This document shows positions 13,177-24,144 of a stretch of 64,000 bases of DNA, piece by piece. A model generated the notes under the pieces. That model did no database searches and was not told where the DNA came from. It saw only the letters and a program-made list of their open reading frames with translations. The stretch is taken from the NCBI GenBank assembly GCA_904066235.2, contig CAJFCV020000002.1:8370001-8434000 (forward strand), read 5' to 3'. Source of the stretch: Bursaphelenchus xylophilus (Eukaryota; Nematoda; Chromadorea; Rhabditida; Aphelenchoididae). How positions within the stretch are numbered: position 1 is the stretch's first letter; each line of letters opens with the position of its first letter. Both the position numbers and the translations under genes were made by a program.

Positions 13177-15556
13177 TAGACTAGGGCTCGAGACTTCGCA
13201 GCCTGCGGCTGCTCACGTCTCTCGGGCAGTCCTGCGCCCGGTTTCGCTGCTTTGCGCCCGGTATTGCTGCTCTTCGCGCGATTTGGACCTGTTCAACGTC
13301 CAAAACAACATAAACGCTCGCCAAAGCTTTGCCGACGGCCTCCGGCCGCGGCAGAAAAACGCTACGCGTTAGACTGAGCCTAGTAAAAACTTTTGTCGTT
13401 CGGAACGCTAAGCCGACTTTGTTTTAGATCGAGAATTTACCCTAATCGCTAAGCTCAGGTCACTCCCAGATCGCTAAGCCCGGCTAAAGAGCCCGCCGGC
13501 ATGAGGCGACGGCCTACGGTCGCCGCGAGACTACACTTTTTACCTAAAATAATCTTCCTTCCACCAAAACTTGGTCAGAAGCTCATACAATAAGGAAAAA
13601 TCAACTAAAAAACTCGAAGAAATAGACTCAGCACTCAAAATTATCAAAATCCAATATTTTTCCCGAAATCCCCGTCAAACTTGGCCCTAAAACGGCCAAA
13701 TCCCGAGAATCCAGGACCAAAAAAATAATTTTACAAAAATTTCTCAAAAAAGTCCAGAAATCCCCGTCATTACGCGTCACGATGACAGTTTCCGTACCGC
13801 CCTCCTCACACTCAGCACTCTCTCCGTCTTATCTCTGACCGGAATCGAAAGAGAAAACATTCCTCTCACCACCCTCCAACCCTTTCCCACTCTCTCTTTT
13901 CTCCCGCCAAACGAAGAGGGAAGCGGTTCTCTGCCCGCTCTCTCTTTTCGCCGCGCTCTTTTTTTGTGTTTTCGGTCATGGAAGTGGGCGTTTTTTCAAA
14001 ACTGGCACTTGTTGCACTAAAAGTACCGGGGAAAAAGATACGACTATGTCCGAAATGACATGGAGATTCCGAATATGTAACTTTTAGACGAATTTTAGTT
14101 TGAAATTTTTGAGATTTGACGGTTTTAAAAATTTTGAATTTTTTGAGACCGCCGCTTCAAACATGATATCTGATCATATCTTTGAATGTCACATACGAAA
14201 TTGCGGCTACGGAATGATAATTCAATTATCTAGTGCGTCCCAGGCGGGATTTTTGAATTTTGGCCTTGTTCCCGAGCTATAGTAACTTTCGTCAAGGTAA
14301 GCAAAATCCAAAAATTCCGAAATTCGAATACTGCCTTGTCACCTTGTCCGTATTTTAAGAACCGATACATGTTTCTATAGCAGTTCAACGTGCTGAATAC
14401 GATGGATGAAATTAAAATCCGAAAAAAATCAATTCCAAGCCCTCAGGGCCAAATTTTGGCCGAAATTTCGAAATTTTTCTTCGGAGACACAGTGCGCACG
14501 GGAAATTGAAGATAGAGAGCTGAAACTTGGCACGATGGTAGCTCATTTTGTGTCCTATAGCACCCATATGATCAATTTGTTCAACTCCGCTAATTGCCCT
14601 AAGGGCGAGTTTTTTCGCACGGTGCACCAAAAATCGACCGAAATTTCCGGCCGCTCTGGCGGCCGTAATTCGAGAGATACGAAAGTGGTGTAAGCGGGTA
14701 AATTGTAGAGCTCTTCGAGCTCTACAATCTATTATTGGCCACTTTTGAAGTTGTTGTTGCGGAACATGACGAAAAATTTGATTTTCTGAAAATTTCAAAA
14801 ATTTGAAAAAAATGCGATTTTCAATATAGAACTGGTTCTGGGAGATGACGATGACTACAGGTCCAAAAACAATTGAGGACAATCTTCGGGCAAAAAAATT
14901 AAGATTTGCGAGTGATTTTTTTGAATTTCGACCTGGGGGCCGAGAACGAATCTTTTGAAATTTGCACTGTGCAAATCGTATTTTTTACAGTAAGCCATGG
15001 CTAAAATACGAAGTGCACTACAAAAAAGAAAGACACGACCTAATAGGAAGTTTGGTACGTAGAATTCAATGGAATCGAAAAAATCCAGAAAATCAGTCAT
15101 CATGACGGGGTTTTCTGGAAGTGTAACTTTGTACATGGCCGTATCTACACATACATTGAGATATCTCTTAGTTATGAATTTGCTTTCCCGATATGGACCT
15201 GTAGAAGCTTGCATTTCAATATTCTTCTTGCTAGTCAAAGGTTACGAAAAAAGGTCATTTTTTGAGATTTTTTTCGTAAAATTTGAAATTTCGAAAAAAT
15301 CTCGACAGTGATTGTCCCATTATGTACCATACGCGATGAAACCAAAAATCAAGTCGGTAGCTGTAAAATGGACCGAGATACAGAGACTCAAAGTTTCGAC
15401 TTTTCATGACGTCATAGGCCACTCAAAATTGAAAATTTCAAAAAATTTTTTCAAATACTCAAAGAGAGCATCTAAAAGAACCCCCATGCCAAAAATCAAG
15501 TCAATCGGAGCAAAAGAAAAAAGAAACCCCAAACCTTATTAATAGATATATTTTAG
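13177..15556 (+). repeat. Array unit 5 (twin of unit 3)
   Basis: This last unit duplicates unit 3 at an offset of 4764-4765 bp. The hairpin is at 14705-14725. The array ends about 150 bp downstream of the ALG6 stop codon on the opposite strand. Confidence 0.88.
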
Positions 15557-15708
15557 ATCATTATCATCTTAACGATCGGAAACTTTAACCGCAAAAAAAC
15601 TAATAAATATAAGGTCAATATCCCCTATAAACCCGTTATAAATACCGAACTCAAAACAATAAAGGACAGCCCAAGAATAAAACAATCCTTTTACATCCAA
15701 AATCATCT

Positions 15709-17843
15709 CTATTCCTCCTTTTTCTTCTGGGTTGGTTCAAAATAGAGGATGATAATCTGGATGAAGAAAAAGATCCAAGTGTAAAAGTAGTTGAGGAATG
15801 ACCAAAAGGCGAAGAAAAGCTGCCAAAGATATGGATATCTGGCAGGAGGCGATATGAAGACCAACCCAACGGCGAGGGTGAGGAAGATGATCAAGTTCAG
15901 GACTCTCATGGCTGTAATGTGAAGCTTTGTCGAAGGGAATTGCTTCAAACAGAAAGTGTGGTATATCACAAATAATGGGAACGATTGGATCGCATTTTCT
16001 TGGAATACCAATGGAAACAGACTGTAGGCGGCGGTCGAGAGGAAATCTGTGACCACCACTGGATACTGGTGGACATGCAAGATGATGGGCCTAAAACAAT
16101 ACAACTGCTAGCCGTTTTCTTTGAGAAAAGACACAATGTCAAACCAAAAAGTCCTCTTGAGTAACATTCCGCTCACAAAGATTACTAACAGACCGGGAAA
16201 CCATCCAAAATTCACAAAAAATTAACCTACATTGCAACAAATAAGATGGTCTTCTCATGAACTTGAGCGGAGAACAAGAAGAAGGTCAAGCTAACATAAA
16301 CCAATGCCAACTTGAACATTCTTTCGGTTGGCCGTCCAATCAACATCAAGAGAGCCGGAAACGAAAGTAAAAGAGTTGCGGCAGTGCTGATGATCGTCAT
16401 CGTTCCAATTGGAAACTTGTTGAATTTAACGACGACGTTGGCAACACACCAAAAGGAGGCCACTTTGTCCTGAAATTATCAACAAAAAAACAATAAATCT
16501 CCAGTTACACAGAATAATTAGAGATTGCAGGTAAAGCTAACAACCTAACCTCAAAAAGTCCTCTTGCCACTGGGAAAACTCGATGTAAAACTTGAAGATA
16601 CCTTCCATCAGCCAAAAACGGACTCCACAACAATAAAAAAATCAAGAGCACAGTGATTCCAAGCTTGGCCACATTGAAGATACTGAAAATACAGCTCTAA
16701 ATCAGTATCATAACCTTACCTTCCAACAAATCCCTTCTTCAACGACCTTCCGAGAAGAAAAAAGAAGACTGGCAGAGCATAATACAATGCCATTTGTTTG
16801 AAATTTAATGCCAACACGAACAGAAACGATCCCAAGATCTGATTTCCTTTCGCCATAAGTAAAAAGGATTTCAACGCCAGTCCGAGACAGATGTGATTGT
16901 ATTGAAAATGAGCGGAATCGATGTAGATAAGACCGGGGAAGAAGAGAGCTGCATACAACATCGGAATCTAAAGTTCGAACTACGGTAAAACAGTAATAAC
17001 TTACTCTATTCGCATGGCTCTTTCCAATTCCATTGTAAACTTCCAAAATAGTTGGTAGATAGAGGATGATCATTGAGAAGATAACCGAACATCGCATGAA
17101 GAACTTGTGATCAGGACTTTCATGGCCTCTCGACGTCTCCAGCTCAACCCAACTTTTGTTGTAGACTTCAGCACTAAAACAATAATGATGTTTGGCAAAA
17201 ATGACTTACATTTTGCCAATGGCCCAGCTGTGATAAGCCGTAAGTGGCGGGTAATCAAGCCCCCAATACATCAAATTATTTCTGGTTGAGTTTTCATACC
17301 TAAAATTGCAAAAATCGAAGAAAAAAGAGACCCTACCATTCAGTGACGGGAAGATTGACGGCGATCTCCATCCAATGCCGTTGCGCTTCGTAATCGCCGA
17401 ATTTCGGTGGATCGTTCTCCCCAGAGTACGGCAGAACTGACGCAAAACAAAGGAAAACGACGAAACAAACAATCCCAAGGGTCTAAAGGTAATAAAGGTT
17501 TTTAAAACAAAATCCGAAAATCTGTTTATACTTTTAAATCCTCTTCTTTTGCTTGAAGATTCTTCCGCCTTGCTTCTTTGACAATCTGGTTGATCACGCT
17601 GTCCGAAATGATGGTTTCATGTAGAGGATCTATCTAAAATTGAAAAAATTTTACCTTCGAAATCGAAGATAAGCCGAAGACTTTTCAAACCAAATAAAAT
17701 CGAAACATGAATGCTGTTTCATCTAAAATGTCTGACGATACCTAAACATTAAGAAGAAACCAGTAAAATCTTACCTCTTCATCGAACACCTCCACAACTT
17801 GACTTTTCCCAAAGGTTGCCAAAGGCTTTCGCTCTTCAGACAT
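15709..17843 (-). CDS. alg-6: Dolichyl-P-Glc:Man9GlcNAc2-PP-dolichol alpha-1,3-glucosyltransferase (ALG6)
   Basis: ALG6 adds the first glucose to the lipid-linked Man9GlcNAc2 oligosaccharide on the lumenal side of the ER, using dolichyl-phosphate glucose. Nine exons (17843-17775, 17633-17532, 17482-17337, 17299-17210, 17173-17005, 16967-16720, 16682-16550, 16469-16231, 16090-15709) give 525 residues with every phase closing; human ALG6 is about 507. Family hallmarks include [16 protein letters not shown] after the first [16 protein letters not shown], a [18 protein letters not shown] loop and the VHEKTIL motif. Multiple TM segments are present, as expected for this GT-C family. The ~57-residue N-terminal leader before TM1 is acidic and basic rather than hydrophobic and longer than I expect. 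One intron is only 36 nt. ALG8 is the closest alternative, but the motifs fit ALG6 better. Confidence 0.93.
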
Positions 17844-18068
17844 ATTTTAAAAAACTAGTTACAACTAATAAACACAACAAAAGGAATCAAACAACAACAA
17901 TAATTATATACCCGTACCACCAATCACAAAAATCTCTATTTTACGTGGATTTATTGCTTCCTGGACAATTTTCATCGTATAATGTCGCTGTTATACGATG
18001 AAAGCTGTGCAAAAAACAAGATAAAATAAGACGGACAGGGTGCGAACTGCGCCCAAACGTGGGAACTA

Positions 18069-18223
18069 TCAGTCTGTCGGAAAAATAACGGCGGATCGTC
18101 GCATCAAAATGTCTCGCCCCGCCGCTATCGCGCACCAAATCCCAAGTCGCGGCTTGCAGTCGCAAAGCGATGATGAGCGACTCCGAGGCGCGACGATCCG
18201 CCGTTATTTTCCCGACAGACCGA
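18069..18223. mobile_element. 155-bp Tc1/mariner-type MITE
   Basis: The terminal inverted repeats are about 38 bp: TC(A/G)GTCTGTCGG(G/A)AAAATAACGGCGGATCGTCGC at the left and its reverse complement at the right. The element is flanked by TA on both sides (18067-18068 and 18224-18225), the duplication expected of Tc1/mariner transposition. It lies between ALG6 and the divergent gene at 18786 and has no coding capacity. Confidence 0.85.
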
Positions 18224-18785
18224 TATAGTTTGGCAAAAAAGGTGTTGATCCAGATTTTTTGTTAATTTAGCCCTTCAAGGTGAACGTGTCAACTGCTGGA
18301 TCATACGTAATGGCAGGATTAGTGGGGGAAGTACGAACGGAAAAAGAGTCAGATTCCATAAAGCATGACTAAAATTTGACCCATGAATCCAAACAACAAG
18401 TGGAAGAAAGAAGAAACATAGAATTATCTCAAACACAACCCACATATAAACGAATATAAAGTAGTGAAAATCTGCAAAGACACCATAACCTTCGGATTTT
18501 GGTGTTTACGGGGTATTGTAATTTTTTCTTACCTCGGTAACGTCTTTGTGTCCTCCCTGTGTTTTCTTGTTGAAAATATTACTCTAGCATTTAGCCGTCC
18601 GTTTAGATTTAATCACGTCCTATCAAATTTATTTATTATCATCTCGATTTCTCTTTTTCCGAACTTTCCGCATTATAAATACTCCCAAAGGACAATAAAA
18701 AGAGGGTCTCTGCGAATTTTTGGACTCTCGGAAACGAAAGGAGGAGCGGCCGAAATTCCGCTCTTTTCGCGAGTATTTTGGGGTC

Positions 18786-19636
18786 ATGGGGCTAACGGAG
18801 AAGGTGGAAAAACTTGCAGTAAAAGCGAGGTATTGTCCAGTTCCGGGTGGCTTCAACAGTCGATGCTATCATAGTCGGTTTTGGGAGAGTGCCGTGCGAA
18901 AAGATCGGCTTTTAACGAGTTTGTTGGGAGTGGCATTGGTTATCAGCTTTTCGGCTACGGTTTTGGAGTAAGCATTTTTGGTTTTTGGCAGTGATCGATT
19001 TCCAGAACCGTCGTTTACGCCGTCGAAGGCGATGTATGGCGGATAAACATCTCTTTGTTGGTCTACACAGCGTTCAGCGCACTGCTCTTACTTTATTTGA
19101 CAACTGCTTTCATTCTGAAACAGGTCGTTTTGGCAATGCAAGGGATTGACAGTGGAATCATCGCTAAGGTAATTTGTCGTTTTGCCTTATCAGGTAGGGA
19201 CAAACAACAGAAAAAAACCCATTAAAAAATCCATGTGTATGTTTTGTCATTCAAATTACTCCATTTGACAATAAACAGCGGTCGGCCAGAAGTCTGCTAA
19301 CAAAAACTTTTTCAGCACGATCCAACGCTCGTTCAAGTCCTGCGAGAAAACCGCGCAGTCTGGGCTGACTCCGGCTTGTCACACCGGGAAATTCTCACCC
19401 GACTTTATTGTTATCAACCATTCGATACTGAGCTGGAAGATGTCATTGATGCCCCATTAAGCTCTCGACTCCAAGATGTTTTGGTATTTTCAACCCGACG
19501 AATACATCTTTGGTTGATGAAGCGAAGGTTTTTACATATAATAATGTTCATTTGCTTCTACTCATTCCTCGCCTTCTTGATCTACAGTCAAATCACCGCT
19601 TGGGGTGACTTTCTCAACGACTTCACTTACATGTAG
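18786..19636 (+). CDS. Novel three-TM membrane protein
   Basis: Exons 18786-18967, 19006-19168 and 19316-19636 encode 221 residues with consistent phases. I do not recognise the family. Hydrophobic segments lie at about residues 42-60, 76-98 and 187-208, so it should be an integral membrane protein. Between TM2 and TM3 is a ~90-residue, mostly hydrophilic loop (HDPTLVQVLRENRAVWADSG...). The N-terminus (MGLTEKVEKLAVKARYCPVP) has no obvious signal peptide. The chosen ATG is the first in frame; a TATAAATA at about 18674 and a second A/T-rich box lie upstream. An AATAAA-type signal is near 19806. The gene is transcribed divergently from ALG6. Confidence 0.75.
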
Positions 19637-20020
19637 ATGCTTCTTTAGTGCTCACAATGTCTTTTAATTGTATCTAGCGTCAATTTTCAGAAATTTCAAG
19701 TCTTTCTTTGTTCGTAAAATTGGGTTTTTTTACGAACTTGCTACACTTACCAATATTTTTTTTGTAAATAATTGAGTAACATAAAAGATTTGTGCGTTTG
19801 AACACAATAAAAGGATATTTTTATGAATATTGCGATAATCCGAGCGCTTTGAACTGATTTCATCAACAAGAAAACATCCAGCATTACCGTAAAACACAAG
19901 AAATCCTTTCGTCTTCTTTTTCTCTCAGCCTTTCTCTGTTTCTCTGCGCTCCCCTCTTTTCATCGCACGTCCTCCGCAAAAAGGAACCCATTTCTTTTCC
20001 GAGGATCACTTCCCCACCCC

Positions 20021-20028
20021 ACATAAAT
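20021..20028 (+). promoter_or_regulatory. TATA-like box of the MRP/P RNA gene
   Basis: ACATAAAT lies about 25-30 bp upstream of the predicted RNA 5' end. This is the arrangement expected of an external (type 3) pol III promoter. An upstream proximal element is likely, but I cannot define its consensus in this species. Confidence 0.4.
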
Positions 20029-20049
20029 GCGTCCGCATTTTCTCCATTC

Positions 20050-20374
20050 GCTCAAGAGGTGTGAGTCTGTCAAGCAACGGAGAGACGAAAGAACGCATGG
20101 TCGTTCCCGCACACTGCACTCTGTGGAAAGTCCCTGGACCAGCGGCTGAAAGAGTCCACGATTCGGATCGTGCATTTCCTGATGTCCTCCGGGGCGCTTC
20201 ACGGATCCTGCGGGGTTCGAGCGAAGACGGCGACTGGCTAACGAAGCGGGCCATGAGGTCGAAGGACGGAGCTCGGGTCAGCGTCGATGAGGGATTTTCG
20301 TCCTGCCAAAGTGACGCTTGAAATTTGTGCAAAACAGCATAGGGCTTACTGACACTTGGCACCTCTCTTACTTT
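20050..20374 (+). ncRNA. RNase MRP RNA (or RNase P RNA)
   Basis: This is the catalytic-type RNA of the RNase P/MRP family; MRP processes pre-rRNA in the nucleolus. The conserved CR-I block GGAAAGTCCCTGGACC is at about 20123-20138. The region after it (AAAGAGTCCACG, then a small hairpin ATTCGGAT, then CGTGCATTTCC) parallels the MRP specificity segment more than RNase P. The 3' CR-V block ACAGCATAGGGCTTAC (about 20335-20350) supplies the other strand of the P4 helix. The 5' AAGAGGTG pairs with 3' CACCTCTCTT to close P1, and TGTC...AAGC pairs with GCTT...GACA as P2. A TTTT run just after 20371 would terminate pol III. P versus MRP is assigned from the CR-I neighbourhood only. Confidence 0.75.
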
Positions 20375-20544
20375 TGCAAAATCTTTTGTGCCATCAACGT
20401 TTTCCAGAGATCAACCAAATTTTTCAATATCAGATCGCTCTTTTTCAATCATATTTTTATTTAGGTTAGAACTACAAGTCTCACAATGGGATTCAAAAAC
20501 AATAATACACGAGTATCTTCACAAATAAATATATTATCATACAG

Positions 20545-21912
20545 TTAAGCGGTTTTCTCCGGTTCAACCGTCGATTTCTCGGCTTCTTCAGCCTCCTTGG
20601 CATTGGGGACCCAAAGACCTGAGGCAATACAACGATCGAGATGATATTTGAAAACTTCTTGGTCCATTGCTTCCGCTACATGAAGAAGGGCGTCTACACT
20701 TTGCGATTCGAAAGCCTCTTGCATTTCCTGCAAAACCGGACATTAAAAATTTCTGTAAGTACCTGAAATCGAAAGAAACAAATGGAAAATTGAATTCCTA
20801 CCTTTGGAAGTGAATCGAACACTTCTTTGGGATCAATTCCTCCAGGGGCATTCTTAATCCTCTCGGCTTTTTCTTCAGCTTCCACCTCTGCAATCGCGGC
20901 TTCTCTCTTTTCACGGCCTCTCTTGATCAAACGTGCTTTGAACGCGTCAACTTCATCATCATACATCTTAATGTAGGCTTCATCAGCAGCACGGATCCTA
21001 AAACCATAAGAAACACAGCAAAGCGCTTACTTTTTAAAGAAAGCTTTGATGACGTTAGTGTTGGTTGGTAAGCTGTTCAAACTCTTGGCCAATTCGAGGA
21101 GATATTGGAGGGTAATCCCATTCTTCGCGTAATTCGCCATCTCATCGTATTCTTCATCAATGGCCAAGTTGAGAGCTTCAATTGTGATCCAACTGGATGC
21201 GAAGTCCGACGCCAAGTAGGGATGTTCAAGAAGAAATTCTTCACATTTATCGAATCCGTTCTGTTGACAATATTCTCTCATTACACTTTCGTTTTTCTTG
21301 AAGAAGTCCATCTAAAGAAGGATACTAAAAAAATTTTTGGTCTCACCATCCTCTTGTTTTCCTCTTCCTCATCAGTCTTGGGGGGTTCGGGTTTTTTATC
21401 ACTGTACTTGTTGACCACCTAAAATACAACAAAAAATAGCATGAGATTGGCTAAAACTTACAGTCTTGCTCCAAGCTTCGTGACCAATAGTATCGACGTT
21501 CCATGGCTGTTTGGCTTCTTCTTCTTCGAGCATCTTCTCCTTTTTTAGGAACTCCTCTTCCTGTCTTTTTATTTCATTCAGCTCCAGCTCGAGTTTGATT
21601 CTTTCCTTTTCATCCTGGGTGTTCTTTACCTTCTCTTCCAGCTCCTGAAGGTATTATAAGTTTACGACACTCTACACTAACAACTCAGTACCTAAAAAAC
21701 AATAAAAAGAAAAAAATTCTCACTTGAACTTTCGTCGAAACTTGTTTCTTCTGGCCTTCAACCTCCTCCTTCTTCTGTTTCATCTCAGCCATCCGTTCCA
21801 GACGAGCTTGGTGTCTCCATCTGAAGAGTGAAGGTGTATCAATGTTGGGGTGAGTATCGTCTTCATCATCCGATACTTCAATGTTCTTCCACTTTGAATA
21901 ATCGATCGGCAT
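20545..21912 (-). CDS. cdc-37: Hsp90 co-chaperone CDC37
   Basis: CDC37 recruits protein kinase clients to Hsp90 in the cytosol. Six exons (21912-21724, 21644-21462, 21418-21347, 21311-21031, 20997-20802, 20727-20545) encode 367 residues; human CDC37 has 378. The N-terminus [20 protein letters not shown] carries the conserved serine in the acidic DDEDD context that is the casein kinase 2 site of the family. It is followed by [21 protein letters not shown], the strongly conserved kinase-binding segment, and a long coiled coil (residues ~45-110). The middle Hsp90-binding domain and C-terminal domain are intact through [10 protein letters not shown]. The tail ends acidic ([14 protein letters not shown]). 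Confidence 0.96.
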
Positions 21913-22331
21913 GTTGTTATAATTTCACTAAAGAAGACAAATTAGTTCAAGTTCAAAAACCTCCTGCAGAAATAAAAAAAAACGACGGACAAACACCTCG
22001 CGGAACGGATTAGAAGTCGTAAAAGCCCTCAAAACAAGCTTCCCGAAGGTTTATACTATAATAAGCCTTATCCGCCAAATATCGGATTCTAAACCTCATC
22101 CAAGACCAACCACGTGGACACACGAAGAAATTTACATCAGAGACATTTTCCACCAACGCAATCGCATTTCTGGCTTCTTCGAGAAAAATTCCGAACGAAA
22201 AAATATTTTACACCGAACTCTGATTTCGTCTCATCACGAATTGCCTGACAAATCAGGGTGAGACGGGAAAATAGTTTTTTATTCGGAAAAAATATTGTTC
22301 AACATCGGGATACCCGCGGATCGTTGTAAGG
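21913..22331. promoter_or_regulatory. Divergent promoter region CDC37 / NDUFA7
   Basis: This 419-bp space separates two divergently transcribed housekeeping genes. It holds no supported gene. I see no canonical element that I can assign confidently. Confidence 0.5.
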
Positions 22332-23472
22332 ATGAGCAAAAGGGTTGGTAAGATTGCTTCTCAAGCCATCAAGAACCGGAGCCAGACCCCGATCATGAGC
22401 TGGCTTCGGGACAAGTTGTTGGCTGTTCATAGAAACGAACCTGCTGGCATTCCTGGTCCTGATGGAAAGGTTGGTCATGTTCATCCTTCTTTAGTCGTAC
22501 TTTACAATGTTTGTAGTTGTTCCTCATTTTTATGAGTCTTTTATATTGTTTTAGCTGCTAATCTATTAATATTTTATACGAACTTTGATAACAATGTATT
22601 TTTAGTCCCAATTCGAGTATCCTCATCGATTCCCAAATACCCAAGCAGCCAGAGCCATTGAGATGCCCAAGCTTCCCGGTGGAGTTCACCATCGTTTGTC
22701 TGATACCTATTACTACGAAAGAGATGGGCGCAGACGAGTTCAACCACCACTAGAAGTCTACAGAGCTGATCAAAACGGACAGAAGTTCCTGGAAGCCGCG
22801 TATGTTTATTCAGTTTTTGTTTATGTTTTAGAATTAAACTTATTTAAATGGCCATGGAGCTCTACTAATCGGGAAAGCCAGTTTCAAGTCTGGGGTTAAA
22901 ATCATAATTCAGATCTCAAACAATCTTGAGCTAAAGTTGAAGTTCAGGAGAATTCATATGCCAGCCTCAAAATCGAATTCGGGCTAAAAAAACTAACTTT
23001 TTTGCTTAGGGGATTGAAATTTTATTGTACAGCAACCTTTTTATGTCAAGGTAGGATTTTCTGCGCTTGCACCTCAAGAAATTGTGGTCAAATAACCCGT
23101 ACTCAAGAACGATTCGAGTATTTTTCATTTTGCAGAACTTAATAATAAGTTCAATGAACTTGAGGTTGATGAGTTCGCGAACTTGAACTTAAGTTCGAAC
23201 TTTTTTGGAGCCCTATCATGGATATTTAAAGTCGTTGGTTTAAATAGCTCCATGAAGTTGAAATTTATGGGTATAATGTTTTATTTTACAGAGCGCAAGC
23301 CGAAACTCCTGCGAGAAAAGGACCGGAAGAAAACTTTGGTCTCAGTTTTTCGATGCCCACTCCTGGTGTAGGGTACGAATGGCAACGAAACAATGGTATA
23401 GAACGACCCTTCCAGAAGACCAATCCAGAATTAAAGCAGGTTGAGAAGTATGACAAATACTACCACACCTAA
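22332..23472 (+). CDS. NADH dehydrogenase (ubiquinone) 1 alpha subcomplex subunit 7 (complex I B14.5a)
   Basis: This is an accessory subunit of mitochondrial complex I. Exons 22332-22469, 22606-22799 and 23292-23472 give 170 residues, somewhat longer than mammalian NDUFA7 (113) because of a C-terminal extension. The family pattern is visible in RNRSQTPIMSWLRDKLLAVH, then FPNTQAARAIEMPKLPGGVH (the PPGG-like segment), then LSDTYYYERDGRR.V.PP. The C-terminal exon contains NFGLSFSMPTPGVGYEWQRN. Intron 2 is about 490 nt, far longer than neighbouring introns. The gene is the upstream member of a likely operon: its stop lies 186 bp before the UQCRQ start. An AATAAA is at 23508-23513. Confidence 0.9.
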
Positions 23473-23613
23473 GATAATTATTTGGTATAGGACAGCCTTC
23501 AGGTGTAAATAAAGGGATAGCTTTTGTTTTGTCATTTGGCTTCAACGAAAGGTTGATTTTACCTTCCAATACCTTTATTTTGGTGCTTTTAAGGTTTTGT
23601 ATTACGATTATGT

Positions 23614-23658
23614 TTTGTCTTACTTTAATTAAATATCGTAATAGGTGTCTGTCTGATC
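23614..23658 (+). promoter_or_regulatory. Putative SL trans-splice acceptor of a two-gene operon
   Basis: After the NDUFA7 poly(A) signal at 23508-23513 there is a T-rich stretch (TTTTGTCTTACTTTAATT) and then ATATCGTAATAG, with AG at 23643-23644. The UQCRQ ATG follows 14 nt later. The same-strand arrangement, 186-bp spacing and shared respiratory function fit a nematode operon whose downstream gene receives a spliced leader. This is inferred, not shown by transcript data. Confidence 0.55.
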
Positions 23659-24144
23659 ATGAGGATCACTTCGATTGTCAAATCTCACAAGCACTTTGGT
23701 AACCTCGGAAAGGTAAGGGAAGCGAAAAACTTTTATTCTTGATGTGTAGATTTACGGGCAGTACAAATGGTCGATCGCCCCCAATGAGCAAGACGCATGG
23801 AAAGGTTTCTTCAAAGCCGCTGTCGTTAATGTAGGTATTTATTTTTTTGTTAAGGTTTAGGTATCGTGCTTAAACTACCTTTTAAGTTCCAAAGTATTAA
23901 AATAAGAGTTGGAACGGTGATCCAACTTTGTGCTGGACAGCACCGATCATTTTTTTGCTTTTGAACAGGCGATTTTAATGTTTTATGTTGTTTTAAATTA
24001 CAGGTATTCGACGAGTATGTAGTCCGTTCTTGGTACTACATTGTCCCACCGGCCGTTGGAACATACCTTCTCTACGATTGGGCCAAGAAGGAGAACGCTC
24101 GCGTCAACAAGAAAAACCCGGCCGATTACGCCAACGACGTCTAG
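23659..24144 (+). CDS. Cytochrome b-c1 complex subunit 8 (UQCRQ/QCR8)
   Basis: This is a small single-TM subunit of mitochondrial complex III that contacts cytochrome b. Exons 23659-23712, 23750-23830 and 24004-24144 encode 91 residues; the human protein has 82. The match to the family runs along the chain: HFGNLGKIYGQYKWSIAPNE, then AWKGFF, then the TM-containing segment WYYIVPPAVGTYLLYDWAKK, then the conserved C-terminal NKKNPADYANDV (human KRKNPAAYENDK). Intron 1 is only 37 nt. A poly(A) signal AATAAA lies at 24184-24189. The order NDUFA7-UQCRQ matches what I recall of neighbouring genes F45H10.3 and F45H10.2 in C. elegans, which would make it ancestral microsynteny. Confidence 0.93.

Larger units (their letters stand above)
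3693..15556. repeat. Tandem array of five ~2.37-kb units
   Basis: The landmark TAGACTAGGGCTCGAG recurs at 3693, 6061, 8413, 10789 and 13177, and the array stops at about 15554 (TAGATCATT). Unit lengths are therefore about 2368, 2352, 2376, 2388 and 2377 bp. Every unit has the same order: a GC-rich opening block, CTAAGCC-rich sequence, a CCCGCCGGCATGAGGCGACGGC block, a pyrimidine-rich segment (CACTCTCTCC...), a GTAGAGCTC-TTC-GAGCTCTAC hairpin and a 3' third with a conserved open frame. Divergence between most units is a few to ~10 percent with small indels. Units 3 and 5 are nearly identical. I see no transposase, reverse transcriptase or long terminal repeat, so this behaves as a large-unit satellite or segmental tandem duplication. 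Confidence 0.9.
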
